A DNA stretch of 64,000 nt from Bradyrhizobium sp. 149 (GTDB taxonomy: Bacteria > Pseudomonadota > Alphaproteobacteria > Rhizobiales > Xanthobacteraceae), in assembly GCF_023073915.1 (NCBI RefSeq), contig NZ_JADPKK010000013.1, positions 496,001 to 560,000 of the forward strand, in the 5' to 3' direction. The translations under genes were made by a program, and so were the position numbers. Position 1 is the first letter of the stretch; the number at the start of each line of letters is the position of its first letter. A model generated the notes under the pieces. The model made no database searches. It saw only the letters and a program-made list of their open reading frames with translations, and was not told the DNA's origin. Of this stretch, positions 26,793 through 35,574 are shown piece after piece.

Positions 26793-28634
26793 ATGCTTCC
26801 GCGTGGCGTTTGCCTGACGGCTTTTTTGGTTAGTGTCTCGATGCTGGCGGCGAGCGTCGGCGCATCCGCCCAAGGCCCCGGCCAGGGCCATGGAAGGGGT
26901 GGACCACCGGGACCGGCTGCGGCGCCGGCAGCTCGGCCGGCAGCACCACCTGCCATGGCGCGTCCCGCCGCGCCGGCATTCCATCCCCCGGCTATGCCGC
27001 AGCGACCGGCCATGGCGCCACATCCGGCGCCGCATATTGCCTCACCGCCACCGCGTCCGACCCCGCATTTCGCTGCGCCGTCACCGCGAGCTGCCCCGCA
27101 CGTAGCGGCGCCGCGGCCTGAATTCCATCGGGCGCCGGCAGCGCCGCAACGTCCGGCCATGGCACCGCGGCCGATGCCGCATATCGCCGCCCCGTCACGG
27201 CCAAGCGCACAGCCGGCCATGAACCAACGGCTGTCGCGACGGGAGCAGATTGACCAGCGCGCGCAACAGCATCAGCAGCAGATCCAGCAGCGCCAGCAGA
27301 TGGTGCAGCAGCGGCAGCGCGAGATGCTGTCGCACCAGACCGCGGATCGCCAGACCCGCATCGATCGCCTGCAGCAGCGCTTGCAGCAATTACAGTCGCA
27401 AAAAGTAGAAGGCGCGCGGGCGCAACGCGCGCAGCAACGGATGCTCCAGACGCAGAACCGCCTGCTTGATCGTGAGCAGCGGGCGCAGCAAAGCGACCTG
27501 GCACGCCAGCAGCGGCTTGGACTACAGGCTCCGGCCGGGCGCGCCCCAGCCACTGCGGCTGCCGTGCAGGCCGCCGAGCGCGGGCGGTTTGCCGCGCGCT
27601 TCCGCGAGCAGGCCACTCCGCAAACCCAAGCGGCCCTCGTCGCCCGCCAAAGCGGCTGGGCTCCCCGGCAGGCCTGGCGGCACCGCCATCCCGCGGTGTT
27701 CGTGGCGTGGCTTGGGCCGGTGTTCTGGCCATACGCCTACTCCGACATTTTTGACTATACATTCTGGTCCTATGCTTACGAGCCCGGCTATTGGGCGTAC
27801 GCGTATGACGACTTCGTCGACACCGTGTTCTGGGGTGGTGACAGCCCCTATGCCGCCTATGCCAGCACCAACCCGTATGACTATCCGCAAGCCGGCGGCT
27901 ACCGTGCGCGCCAGCGCGCCAGCGTGAGCCCGCAAACGCTACAGCAATTGTGCGGTACACCGGACAAGGGCGTCACCGCCTGGCCGCTTGCCGATATCGC
28001 GCGGGCGGTGCGTCCGACGCCGGAGCAACGCGCGCTGCTCGACGAATTGAAGACCGCGGCGGCCAACGCTGCCGGTGTGTTCAAGGATTCTTGCGCGGAG
28101 ACCTATGCGTTGACGCCGCCCGGCCGCTTGCGGGCGATGATGAACCGCGTCAGGGCGACGCTGGAAGCGGTCAAGATCGTGCGACCGGCACTGGAGAATC
28201 TCTACAACTCGCTCAATGACGAGCAGCAGGCCCGCTTCAACGCGCTCGGCCCCAATATCGGCGACCGCTCGCCGACGCAGCAGCAAGCCAGTGGCCAGGA
28301 AGCCCGTGTCGACGGCTGCGGCGATCCGAAGTCCGGCCTGACCCAGTTGCCGATCCAAAGGATCGAGGCTGTACTTCACCCCGCGGGCAAGCAGAAGGAA
28401 GCGCTCGACCGCCTGAGCGAAGCAACGGCCAAGGGCGTCGAGGGCCTACAGGCGGCCTGTCCGAACGACCTACCGCTGACGCCGGTCGGACGGCTGGAGG
28501 CGATGCAGCACCGGCTCGAGGCCATGCTGAAGGCCGCCAAGCTGGTCGAACCCGCGCTCGACGAGTTCTATGCCACGCTGAGCAGCGAGCAGAAGGCGCG
28601 CTTCAATACGCTGCAACAGATTGCAAGCCCGTGA
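26793..28634 (+). CDS. Large secreted Pro/Ala/Gln-rich protein with two LTXXQ (Spy/CpxP-like) repeats
   Basis: A 613-residue exported protein. Start ATG 26793 has GGAG 8 bases upstream; it gives a signal peptide (CLTAFLVSVSMLAASVGASA). Residues about 30-140 are a Pro/Ala/His/Met-rich low-complexity repeat (units like RPAMAPHPAPHIA and RPAMAPRPMPHIA). Residues about 145-250 are a Gln/Arg-rich coiled coil (QQHQQQIQQRQQMVQQRQ). A Tyr/Trp-rich patch follows (about 315-365). Then come two copies of an LTXXQ-like domain starting at Cys387 and Cys509, each with a CG-P-K-G start, LTP-GRL and an ARFN-L end. Related domains occur in periplasmic stress proteins such as CpxP and Spy. Function here is unknown; a periplasmic scaffold or chaperone is an inference. 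Confidence 0.8.
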   Translation: MLPRGVCLTAFLVSVSMLAASVGASAQGPGQGHGRGGPPGPAAAPAARPAAPPAMARPAAPAFHPPAMPQRPAMAPHPAPHIASPPPRPTPHFAAPSPRAAPHVAAPRPEFHRAPAAPQRPAMAPRPMPHIAAPSRPSAQPAMNQRLSRREQIDQRAQQHQQQIQQRQQMVQQRQREMLSHQTADRQTRIDRLQQRLQQLQSQKVEGARAQRAQQRMLQTQNRLLDREQRAQQSDLARQQRLGLQAPAGRAPATAAAVQAAERGRFAARFREQATPQTQAALVARQSGWAPRQAWRHRHPAVFVAWLGPVFWPYAYSDIFDYTFWSYAYEPGYWAYAYDDFVDTVFWGGDSPYAAYASTNPYDYPQAGGYRARQRASVSPQTLQQLCGTPDKGVTAWPLADIARAVRPTPEQRALLDELKTAAANAAGVFKDSCAETYALTPPGRLRAMMNRVRATLEAVKIVRPALENLYNSLNDEQQARFNALGPNIGDRSPTQQQASGQEARVDGCGDPKSGLTQLPIQRIEAVLHPAGKQKEALDRLSEATAKGVEGLQAACPNDLPLTPVGRLEAMQHRLEAMLKAAKLVEPALDEFYATLSSEQKARFNTLQQIASP

Positions 28635-28934
28635 GGGCAGCGTGGCATTCTCTCGTTGCAATTGCGCAGCGGCCGAACGACGGCTTCCGAAGCCGCAGGT
28701 GCATTCCATTTCAGGACTGAAATTTTAATTGTGAGCGGCCGTCTCTGGATGGTGGTTAGCTTGACTGTGGCGCGGCTGCGGCACCGGGGTGATGACATTC
28801 TGCTTGAAGCTGATGGCTGTCCACCTCTCGTTGGTAGTACTCCAACCAGCTCGCTGACCCGCACGAGTTAGCCGCTTCGGCGCCGTATCCAACGTAGCCT
28901 CTTGTCCGCCGAGAATGGCAATCATCGCGGCGGC
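28635..28934. other. Intergenic stretch without a recognisable gene
   Basis: About 300 bases between the LTXXQ gene and the convergent epimerase gene. It reads more AT-rich than its neighbours around 28700-28760. Short frames on both strands exist but show no family motif. A small inverted repeat (GTTGG-7-CCAAC near 28829-28845) is present. I see no tRNA, insertion-sequence end or terminator with a T-run. Confidence 0.5.
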
Positions 28935-29798
28935 CTAAACCACCGTCTTGTGCCGCGCGACGCAGGTCTGCAGCACCTCGTCGATCGGTCTGCTCCACCA
29001 GTCGTTGGAGAAGATTTCGATCTCCGAATAGCCGGCAAAGCCCTCTGCTTCGACCGCTGCGCGTACCGACTTGATGTCGATGACGCCGTCGCCCATCATG
29101 CCGCGGTCGTTGAGGATGTCCGTGGTCGGCACCAGCCAGTCGCAGACATGGAAGGCGAGCAGGCGATCGCGGCCGGCGCGCGCGATCTGGGCCATCAGCT
29201 CCGGATCCCACCAGATGTGATAGACGTCGAGCGCGACGCCGAGCATGCCGCTGCGACCAGGATCAAGCCGGTCGCAGATGTCGAGCGCCTGCTTCGTGGT
29301 GTTGACGCAGGCGCGATCCGCCGCATAGGCCGGATGCAACGGCTCGATCGCCAGCGGCAGCTTTGCTTGTTTGGCGTAGTCGAGCATATCGGCGAGCGCT
29401 TCCTCGACCTGCGTCCGCGCGCCGGCGATGTCCTTCGACGCCTCGCTGCCCGGCCGCGAATATTGCGGCAGGCCGCCGACGACGAGAACGATGCAGGGTG
29501 CTCCCAGCGCCTTCGCTTCGTCGACGCAGCGCCGGTTGTCGTCGCGCACCTCGTCTCGGCGCGCAGCGTCGGATGTGAACATGCCGCCACGGCAATAGCC
29601 CGATAGATCGAGACCGGCATCGCGCACCGCACGCGCGGCACGATCGAGGCCGACGGCGGCGACCTGGTCGCGCCAGGGGTCGATGGCACGGATGCCGTGC
29701 CTGGCACAGGCGTCGATGATCTCGACGAGATCACCCTGCTTGCGGATTGTCGCCGTATTGAGCGACAGCCAGCGATGGTCGGACGAGAAATCACGCAT
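28935..29798 (-). CDS. Sugar phosphate isomerase/epimerase family protein (xylose-isomerase-like TIM barrel)
   Basis: A 287-residue AP-endonuclease-2/xylose-isomerase-like TIM barrel. Likely metal ligands lie in AIEPLHPAY, GVALDVYHIWWDP, FHVCDW and EIEIFSNDWW, the standard Glu/Asp/His/Glu set. It starts with ATG overlapping the TGA of the DUF993 gene (TGATG), so it is the last gene of the catabolic run and translationally coupled. These enzymes isomerise or epimerise keto-sugars and inosose-type rings. With a Gfo/Idh dehydrogenase and DUF993 nearby, action on an oxidised sugar or polyol is likely but unproven. Confidence 0.88.
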   Translation of the reverse strand: MRDFSSDHRWLSLNTATIRKQGDLVEIIDACARHGIRAIDPWRDQVAAVGLDRAARAVRDAGLDLSGYCRGGMFTSDAARRDEVRDDNRRCVDEAKALGAPCIVLVVGGLPQYSRPGSEASKDIAGARTQVEEALADMLDYAKQAKLPLAIEPLHPAYAADRACVNTTKQALDICDRLDPGRSGMLGVALDVYHIWWDPELMAQIARAGRDRLLAFHVCDWLVPTTDILNDRGMMGDGVIDIKSVRAAVEAEGFAGYSEIEIFSNDWWSRPIDEVLQTCVARHKTVV

Positions 29799-30988
29799 CA
29801 GGATTCGATTCCGTGCGAGGCCAGCACGGTCTTCATCCGGCGCGTCGCAAGTTCGGGATTGGCGAGCAGACCGGCCTGATCGGCCAGGCGGAACAGCTCG
29901 GCCAGATGCAGCGTCGAGCGCGTGCTTTCTTGTCCACCGACCATGGTGAAATGGTCCTGGTGGCCATTGAGATAAGCCATGAAGACGACGCCGGTCTTGT
30001 AGAAGCGCGTCGGCGCCTTGAAGATGTGGCGCGACAGCGGCACCGTCGGTCCCAGCACATCGTGGAAGCCGGCCTCGTCGCCGGCTGCCAACCGCGACAG
30101 GGCATAGGAAGCCGCCGGCGCGATCGCATCGAAGATGCCGAGCAGCGCGTGCGAAAAGCCTTCGCCGTCGCCGGCGATCAGCTCCGCGTAGTTGAAATCG
30201 TCGCCGGTGTACATCTTGATACGCTTGTCGAGACGCCTGCGCATGTCGATCTCGCGCTGCTTGTCGAGCAGCGAAACCTTGACGCCGTCGATCTTGGCCG
30301 CGTTGCCGTTGATGATGGCCACCGCCGTGTCCATCGCCTTGTCGAGATCGTTGGTGCCCCAATATCCCGTCAGCGCCGGATCGAACATGTCGCCGAGCCA
30401 GTGGATGATCACGGGCTCGCGGACCTGCGACAGCACCCGGTCGTAGACCTTTGCGTAATCGTCGGCGTTGCGGCCCAGCTTCGCCAGTGCCCGCGACGCC
30501 ATCAAGATGATGCGGCCGCCGACCTTCTCGACCGCCGATATCTGCTCCTCATAGGCGCGGATCACGTCGTCGAGAGTCTTGGCATCCTCGACCGCGAGAT
30601 GGTCGGTGCCCGCTCCGGAAAACACCAGCCCATTGCGCCGCTTGGCGGCGGCGACCGAGCGCGTGATCAGCTCCAGCGAAGTCGGCCAATCCAGCCCCAT
30701 GCCGCGCTGCGCGGTGTCCATGGCCTCCGCAACCCCGAGCCCGAGGTCCCAGACGTGCTCGCGGAAGGCGATGGTCTTGTCCCAGTCGACGGCAACCGAA
30801 AGCCAGGGATCATTGTCGGCGAAGGGATCGACCACCGTATGCACGGCCGAAAAGGCGATGCGATTCAGCGGTCCCTCGAGCTTCACGGGAAACGTTCGCG
30901 ACGCCGCAAGCCGGTAGGTCTCGATCGAGCGATCGGCTTTCGGCAGCTTGAGCGACAGGGACGACGTCGGCAGGACGGGTTTGTTCAT
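29798..30988 (-). CDS. DUF993 family protein (dihydrodipicolinate synthase-like TIM barrel)
   Basis: A 396-residue protein, commonly annotated as a dihydrodipicolinate synthase family or DUF993 protein. Recognisable stretches are VVDPFADNDPWLSVAVDWD, RNGLVFSGAGTDHL, IIHWLGDMFDPALTGYWG and KVSLLDKQREIDMR, the last containing a Lys that could be the Schiff-base residue of an aldolase fold (inference). I chose ATG 30988; the region upstream is a palindromic repeat whose open frame would otherwise extend the protein by 16 residues with repeat-encoded sequence. Its partners suggest retro-aldol cleavage or dehydration in sugar catabolism. The reaction of the family has not, to my knowledge, been settled. 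Confidence 0.85.
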   Translation of the reverse strand: MNKPVLPTSSLSLKLPKADRSIETYRLAASRTFPVKLEGPLNRIAFSAVHTVVDPFADNDPWLSVAVDWDKTIAFREHVWDLGLGVAEAMDTAQRGMGLDWPTSLELITRSVAAAKRRNGLVFSGAGTDHLAVEDAKTLDDVIRAYEEQISAVEKVGGRIILMASRALAKLGRNADDYAKVYDRVLSQVREPVIIHWLGDMFDPALTGYWGTNDLDKAMDTAVAIINGNAAKIDGVKVSLLDKQREIDMRRRLDKRIKMYTGDDFNYAELIAGDGEGFSHALLGIFDAIAPAASYALSRLAAGDEAGFHDVLGPTVPLSRHIFKAPTRFYKTGVVFMAYLNGHQDHFTMVGGQESTRSTLHLAELFRLADQAGLLANPELATRRMKTVLASHGIES

Positions 30989-31004
30989 GATTTCAGACCT
31001 CTCC

Positions 31005-31092
31005 CCGTCATTGCGAGGAGCGAAGCGACGAAGCAATCCAGATTCTTTCCGCAGTGGCAGTCTGGATTGCTTCGCTTCGCTCGCAATGACGG
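31005..31092. repeat. Intergenic palindromic repeat, family A (TCATTGCGAG type)
   Basis: Left arm 31005-31044 and right arm 31059-31092 are inverted copies beginning CGTCATTGCGA and ending TCGCAATGACG, with GAAGCAATCCAGA near the loop. The same arms occur at 37448-37535 and as a lone arm at 52345-52373. It sits inside the catabolic operon between the dehydrogenase and DUF993 genes, so it will be transcribed and can fold as a long hairpin. Confidence 0.85.
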
Positions 31093-31123
31093 CTCAATCA
31101 GCATCGACACTTATCCAATAGAC

Positions 31124-32275
31124 TCAGACCTTGATCGGGGCGACGTCGATCCAGCGCCGCTCCTTCCAGCTCTTCAGCGCGCATTCGGCGAGCTGCACGC
31201 CCTTGACGCCTTCGAGCAGCGTGAACTTGTAGGGCGCGTCCTCGTAGACATGGCGGATGAACATCTCCCACTGCTCCTTGAAGCCGTTGTCGTAGGTGAC
31301 GTTGTCAGGCAGCTTCTGCCAGTCGCCGTAAAAGTCATGCAGCCGCTTCTCGTCGGGATTCCACACCGGCCGCGGTGTCGCCTGCCGCGCCTGGATCATG
31401 CAGTCGGACAGGCCGGCGACGGCCGAGCCGAGCGTACCGTCGACCTGGAAGGTGACGAGATCGTCGCGATAGACGCGCGTCACCCAGGACATGTTGATGT
31501 GGGCGATGGCGCCGCCCTTGAGCTGGAACGTGGCATAGGCGGAGTCGTCGGCGGTCGCCTTGTACTTCTTGCCCTGCTCGTCGAAACGCTCGGGAATGTC
31601 GGTGTTGCCGATGCAGCTCACGCTCTCGACCTCGCCGAAGAGGTTGTCGAGCACGTAGCGCCAATGGCAAACCATGTCGAGGATGATGCCGCCGCCGTCC
31701 TCGTCGCGGTAGTTCCATGACGGCCGTTGCGCCTCCTGCCAGCCGCCCTCGAACACCCAATAGCCGAACTCGCCGCGCACCGAGAGGATGCGGCCGAAGA
31801 AGCCGGAATCGCGCAGGAAGGCGATCTTCTTCAGGCCGGGCAGGAACAGCTTGTCCTGCACCGTGCCGTGCTTGACGCCCTTGGCGTTGGCGAGCTTGAC
31901 GACCTCGAGCGCCTCCTCGAAATTCGTCGCGATCGGCTTCTCGCAATAGACGTGCTTGCCGGCATTGATGGCCTGGGTCAGCAGCCCGGGGCGTGCCTGT
32001 GTGGTGGCGGCGTCGAAGAACATGGTGTCGTTCTTGTCCGCCAGCGCGGCGTCCAGATCGGTGGTCCAGCGCGTGATGTTGTAGCGCTTGGCGAGCCCCT
32101 CGACCTTCTCGACGCTGCGGCCGACCAGGATCGGATCGGGCATCACGCGGTCGCCGTTTTTCAAGCGGACGCCGCCCTGCTCGCGGATCGCAACGATCGA
32201 GCGGATCAGATGCTGGTTGAGGCCCATCCGGCCGGTGACGCCGTTCATGATGAGGCCGAGGCGTTGGGTGGTCAT
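31124..32275 (-). CDS. Gfo/Idh/MocA family oxidoreductase
   Basis: A 383-residue NAD(P)-dependent sugar or polyol dehydrogenase. The N-terminal Rossmann motif is GVTGRMG, slightly modified from the usual GxGxxG; the catalytic EKP motif is CEKPIATNFEEA with Lys113. The C-terminal domain has the usual beta-sheet (NYRDEDGGGIILDMVCHWRY contains the histidine position expected for substrate). It overlaps the enolase-like gene by 4 bases. Members commonly oxidise a ring hydroxyl to a keto group, which would feed the epimerase and DUF993 enzymes downstream (inference). Confidence 0.9.
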   Translation of the reverse strand: MTTQRLGLIMNGVTGRMGLNQHLIRSIVAIREQGGVRLKNGDRVMPDPILVGRSVEKVEGLAKRYNITRWTTDLDAALADKNDTMFFDAATTQARPGLLTQAINAGKHVYCEKPIATNFEEALEVVKLANAKGVKHGTVQDKLFLPGLKKIAFLRDSGFFGRILSVRGEFGYWVFEGGWQEAQRPSWNYRDEDGGGIILDMVCHWRYVLDNLFGEVESVSCIGNTDIPERFDEQGKKYKATADDSAYATFQLKGGAIAHINMSWVTRVYRDDLVTFQVDGTLGSAVAGLSDCMIQARQATPRPVWNPDEKRLHDFYGDWQKLPDNVTYDNGFKEQWEMFIRHVYEDAPYKFTLLEGVKGVQLAECALKSWKERRWIDVAPIKV

Positions 32276-33669
32276 GCCAATTGCTCCCTAGGTGATTTTG
32301 GCTGTTCAAGCTGGCACAGTGCCGACCAGTCGGGATGGACCGACGTCGCAAAGCCCACTCGGTTGAGCGATCCCGTCAGGAGATCGCCGTTCAGAATTGA
32401 GAGCCTGATGCCCTGCCCCGCATCGGAGTAGAGATCGGGATGCGCTGCCGCGAAGACCTCGGCTTCCGCGGCGGGCGTCTCGCCAAATCCGTCGACATAG
32501 TGATGGCCGTTGCGCTCGGCGTGCGTGATTCCGATAAATGCACCGAGCGCGAGATCCTGCTGCACGGCAAGGCCCGCCTGGCAAGTGAGGTCCTCACCGG
32601 TCACGAAGAACTGCTCGCCGTCCGCGCTCCATTTTGCAGCGCGCGTCGCGTTGACGATGGACTTGTAAAGCCCTTTGCAGGACTTCGACGAAATGCCGTG
32701 ATAGCCGAGCGCCCGTGCCGCAGGAAACGCGTCGTAAGAATCGTCGGCTTCGTCGATGATGAAGCCGCGCGCCGCGAGTGAGCTGAGCGGCGACTGCCTC
32801 GTGACATCGCGCGGCATCGGCTGCTCGACATAGAGCAGCCTAGAAGAAATCGATCGCAGCGCAGGATCATGGTCGAGCCGGTCGATGAGTGCTCGCAACG
32901 CGACGAGATCGGCATATTGCTCGTTGGCATCGAGCGTCACCTTGTAGTCACGCTCCAGCGTATCGAGCTCCTTGCCAATGCGCGACAGCCGCACTGCGTC
33001 GGCCACGGGATCACCCGACAGCTTCAGCTTGAAGTAGCTTGCACCGGAGTTCTCGCGGGCATCGGCAATTCCGCCCTCGCCTTCAACGGTGTCGTCGAGG
33101 CCGACGGTATGCCTGATGGCAACACGCGAGAGCGGCTTCCGGCCGGATAGAAACGTCGTGAGATCCGTTTCCTTCAGGTCGGGCGAGAGCCGCGCGTCGA
33201 TGCCGGCGATGTTGCCGGCCATGCCATCGAAAAAACTGGTCTCGGCGGCGCGTAGCAGCGCATCGAGGATCGCTTTGTCGATTTCCGCGGGTCCGTAAGC
33301 CGCCGCAAGGGCCGGGATGTTCTTTTTCGCACACGTTGCGACCTGGGCACCGATGCACGAGGCATGCAGATCGAATGCAGTCAGAAATCCAGTTCGCGCA
33401 AGATAAAGCCCCCGAGCGATCTCCAGCGAGCGGCGCAGATCATCGACGGTCCGTGCCGGCGACAGCTCCGGCCGCTTGTCGAACCATTTTGGCACCAGCA
33501 GCTCGGCGCTGGCGCCAACCGCCGTTCCCCTGCCCTCGACCTCGATCTCGACTCGTACGAACAGCTGCGGTGTCGCGTTGATCGTGATCGCGCCAAAGCG
33601 GAACGGCCGCGCGAACTGCACGGGATGTTCGAAGAAGGCGATATCTCGCAGCTTCAGGCGCGGTGCCAT
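32272..33669 (-). CDS. Enolase-superfamily (mandelate racemase-like) protein
   Basis: A 465-residue protein. A K-x-K motif (FKLKLSG, Lys214 and Lys216) supplies the general base; the metal ligands fall in LDANEQ (Asp247), LLYVEQP and FIIDEADD, and the last strand has SSKSCKGLYKS. These are the enolase-superfamily landmarks, although the N-terminal capping domain is longer than usual. It probably dehydrates or racemises an acid sugar or related carboxylate. It starts 4 bases after the ABC ATPase stop and overlaps the dehydrogenase start, so it belongs to the same transcript. Confidence 0.82.
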   Translation of the reverse strand: MAPRLKLRDIAFFEHPVQFARPFRFGAITINATPQLFVRVEIEVEGRGTAVGASAELLVPKWFDKRPELSPARTVDDLRRSLEIARGLYLARTGFLTAFDLHASCIGAQVATCAKKNIPALAAAYGPAEIDKAILDALLRAAETSFFDGMAGNIAGIDARLSPDLKETDLTTFLSGRKPLSRVAIRHTVGLDDTVEGEGGIADARENSGASYFKLKLSGDPVADAVRLSRIGKELDTLERDYKVTLDANEQYADLVALRALIDRLDHDPALRSISSRLLYVEQPMPRDVTRQSPLSSLAARGFIIDEADDSYDAFPAARALGYHGISSKSCKGLYKSIVNATRAAKWSADGEQFFVTGEDLTCQAGLAVQQDLALGAFIGITHAERNGHHYVDGFGETPAAEAEVFAAAHPDLYSDAGQGIRLSILNGDLLTGSLNRVGFATSVHPDWSALCQLEQPKSPREQLA

Positions 33670-33673
33670 GGCT

Positions 33674-34504
33674 TCAGTCCAGTGAACCCTGCGAGAAGAA
33701 ATGCTTGCGGATGCGCTGCACGAGCTCGGTGAAAACAGGATCAGCCATCACGTCGAGCGAACGGGGGCGCGGCAGTGGCACGTCGTAGATCGCGGCGATC
33801 GCGCCTGGCCGCTCGGTCATGACGAGCACGCGGTCGGCGAGGAACACGGCCTCGGGGATCGAATGCGTAATCAGCAGCACCGTCTTCCTGGTCTCGCGCT
33901 GGATCCGCATCAGCTCGACGTTCATGCGCTCGCGCGTCAGGGCATCGAGCGCGCCGAACGGCTCGTCCATCAGCATGATCCTGGGATCGTGCACGAGCGC
34001 ACGGCAGATCGAGGCGCGCTGCTGCATACCGCCGGACAGTTGCCACGGCAGCGTTTTCTCGAAGCCTTCGAGCCCCACCATCTTCAACAGCGCCTTGGCG
34101 CGGTCGAGATATGTCTGCCGCGGCAGCCGCTTCATGTCGATCGGCAGCATCACGTTGGCCAGGATGTTGCGCCAGGGCAGCAGCAGTGCGTTCTGGAACA
34201 CGATGCCGACATTGCCGTGCGGCGCCGTCACCTTCTCGCCCTCGACCAGGATCTCGCCCCCGGTCGGCGGCAGCAATCCAGAGATCAGCTTGAGCAGCGT
34301 GGACTTGCCGCAGCCGGAAGGGCCGACCACGACAAAGAACTCGCCATCGTTGATGTGGAAATCGAGCGGCCGCAGCGACGGCACGTCACCGTCGCGCGTC
34401 CGATAAGTTTTGGACACGCCGGACAGTTTGATGCCCGACGCATCGCCGGCAGCACGGTCGCTCACCAGTCTCAGATGTGCGGCCGGCTGCGCGATTTCAC
34501 TCAT
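33674..34504 (-). CDS. ABC transporter ATPase, nitrate/sulfonate/taurine (SsuB/TauB) type
   Basis: A 276-residue ATPase: Walker A GPSGCGKST, Q-loop FQNALLLPW, signature LSGGMQQR, Walker B IMLMDEPFGALD, H-loop THS. It groups with the SsuB/TauB/ThiZ class that serves NMT1-type receptors. Two starts are possible: ATG 34504, or a GTG at 34522 overlapping the receptor stop (GTGA); translational coupling makes either plausible. It energises the permease encoded at 35575-36384. Confidence 0.93.
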   Translation of the reverse strand: MSEIAQPAAHLRLVSDRAAGDASGIKLSGVSKTYRTRDGDVPSLRPLDFHINDGEFFVVVGPSGCGKSTLLKLISGLLPPTGGEILVEGEKVTAPHGNVGIVFQNALLLPWRNILANVMLPIDMKRLPRQTYLDRAKALLKMVGLEGFEKTLPWQLSGGMQQRASICRALVHDPRIMLMDEPFGALDALTRERMNVELMRIQRETRKTVLLITHSIPEAVFLADRVLVMTERPGAIAAIYDVPLPRPRSLDVMADPVFTELVQRIRKHFFSQGSLD

Positions 34505-34518
34505 AACTGCCGCTGGTT

Positions 34519-35511
34519 TCACGAGCCGCTCTTCGGCAGATAGTCGTTGGTGTAGAAGGCCTTTGGGTTATCCTTGGCCTTGGCGTCGAGCCCGCCATAT
34601 TCGACCATCAGGTTGACCGAGTCGGTCATGTTCTGGTCAGTGACCTGGAACGGCCGCTTGGTCTTGGTCTCCGCAGTCCGGTAGAGCGGAATGGTCAACT
34701 CAAAGCCCTGGGTCAGCGTATCGATCTTGCCGCCCTTCGGATTGGCGTCGAGGATCGACTGCGCCGCGGCCTTCGGCTCCTTCTCGGCGGCCTCGACCGC
34801 TTTCGTCGTCGCCGACATGAAGCGGCGGACGAGGTCGGCATTGGCCTTCACATAATCAGCGTTGGCGATGATGCCCGATGAGACCATGTTGATGCCGTAG
34901 TCCGCGAACTTGATCGGATAGACGTCCTTGCCGGTGGCGTCCTTGATCTTCATCGACTGGTCCATGACGTAGCCGAGCAAGAGATCGGCCTGGCCGTTGA
35001 TGACGGCGTTGAGCTTGGTCTGGCCGTCGCCAGCGACGGTCTGGAAGTCGCTCTCCTTCAACCCGGTCTTCTTCAGGAACAACGGCCAGATCTGGGTCAT
35101 GGAATCGGCCGGCGTGATGGCGACCGTCTTGCCCTTGATATCCTCGGGCTTCCTGATGTTCTTGTCGACGAAACCCATGGCGGACATCGGGCTGGTCTGG
35201 AGCAGCACGCCAGTCGCAACCACCGGCGCGCCCTTGATCGCGGCGCGCATCATGGTGGGCACGTCGACATAGCCGAAATCGGCGGTCTTGGCGGCGACCG
35301 CCTGCGTGGTCGCGGCCGAGCCGCGGCCTTCCTGGATCTCGAGGTCGATCCCCTCGGCCGCGTAAATGCCCTTGGCCTTGCCGTAGTAGAACGGCGCGTG
35401 CTCACCATAGACGTACCAGTTGAGCATCAGCACGACCTTGTCCGCCGCCTGCGCCGGCATGGCCGCAAACACCATCAGCGCCGCCGAGACAGCTCCTATC
35501 CACCGCTTCAT
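34519..35511 (-). CDS. ABC transporter solute-binding protein (NMT1/THI5-like)
   Basis: A 330-residue periplasmic receptor with a signal peptide (KRWIGAVSAALMVFAAMPAQA). The NMT1-like fold is seen in LNWYVYGEHAPFYYGKAKGIY, DFGYVDVPTMMRAAIKG and NAVINGQADLLLGY. ATG 35511 has GGGAG 7 bases upstream and is preferred to a GTG two codons earlier. Such receptors bind small planar or anionic nutrients (pyrimidine precursors, sulfonates, nitrate, phthalate-like acids), an unusual partner for sugar-type enzymes, and this mismatch is informative about the substrate. Confidence 0.92.
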   Translation of the reverse strand: MKRWIGAVSAALMVFAAMPAQAADKVVLMLNWYVYGEHAPFYYGKAKGIYAAEGIDLEIQEGRGSAATTQAVAAKTADFGYVDVPTMMRAAIKGAPVVATGVLLQTSPMSAMGFVDKNIRKPEDIKGKTVAITPADSMTQIWPLFLKKTGLKESDFQTVAGDGQTKLNAVINGQADLLLGYVMDQSMKIKDATGKDVYPIKFADYGINMVSSGIIANADYVKANADLVRRFMSATTKAVEAAEKEPKAAAQSILDANPKGGKIDTLTQGFELTIPLYRTAETKTKRPFQVTDQNMTDSVNLMVEYGGLDAKAKDNPKAFYTNDYLPKSGS

Positions 35512-35574
35512 CGTCACTCTCCCTTGTCGTTGTTTGCGTCGGCCGTTGGCAGCCGTTCGTTGCTTTGGTTGTTG

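Noticed and set aside
28756..28934. Possible insertion-sequence end or transposase remnant
   Set aside because: The short frames resemble no transposase I recognise and I could find no terminal inverted repeats or target duplications.
29813..31720. A 635-codon plus-strand frame across DUF993 and the palindrome
   Set aside because: It reads through a family A palindrome and opposes DUF993 and the Gfo/Idh gene; no domain is recognisable.
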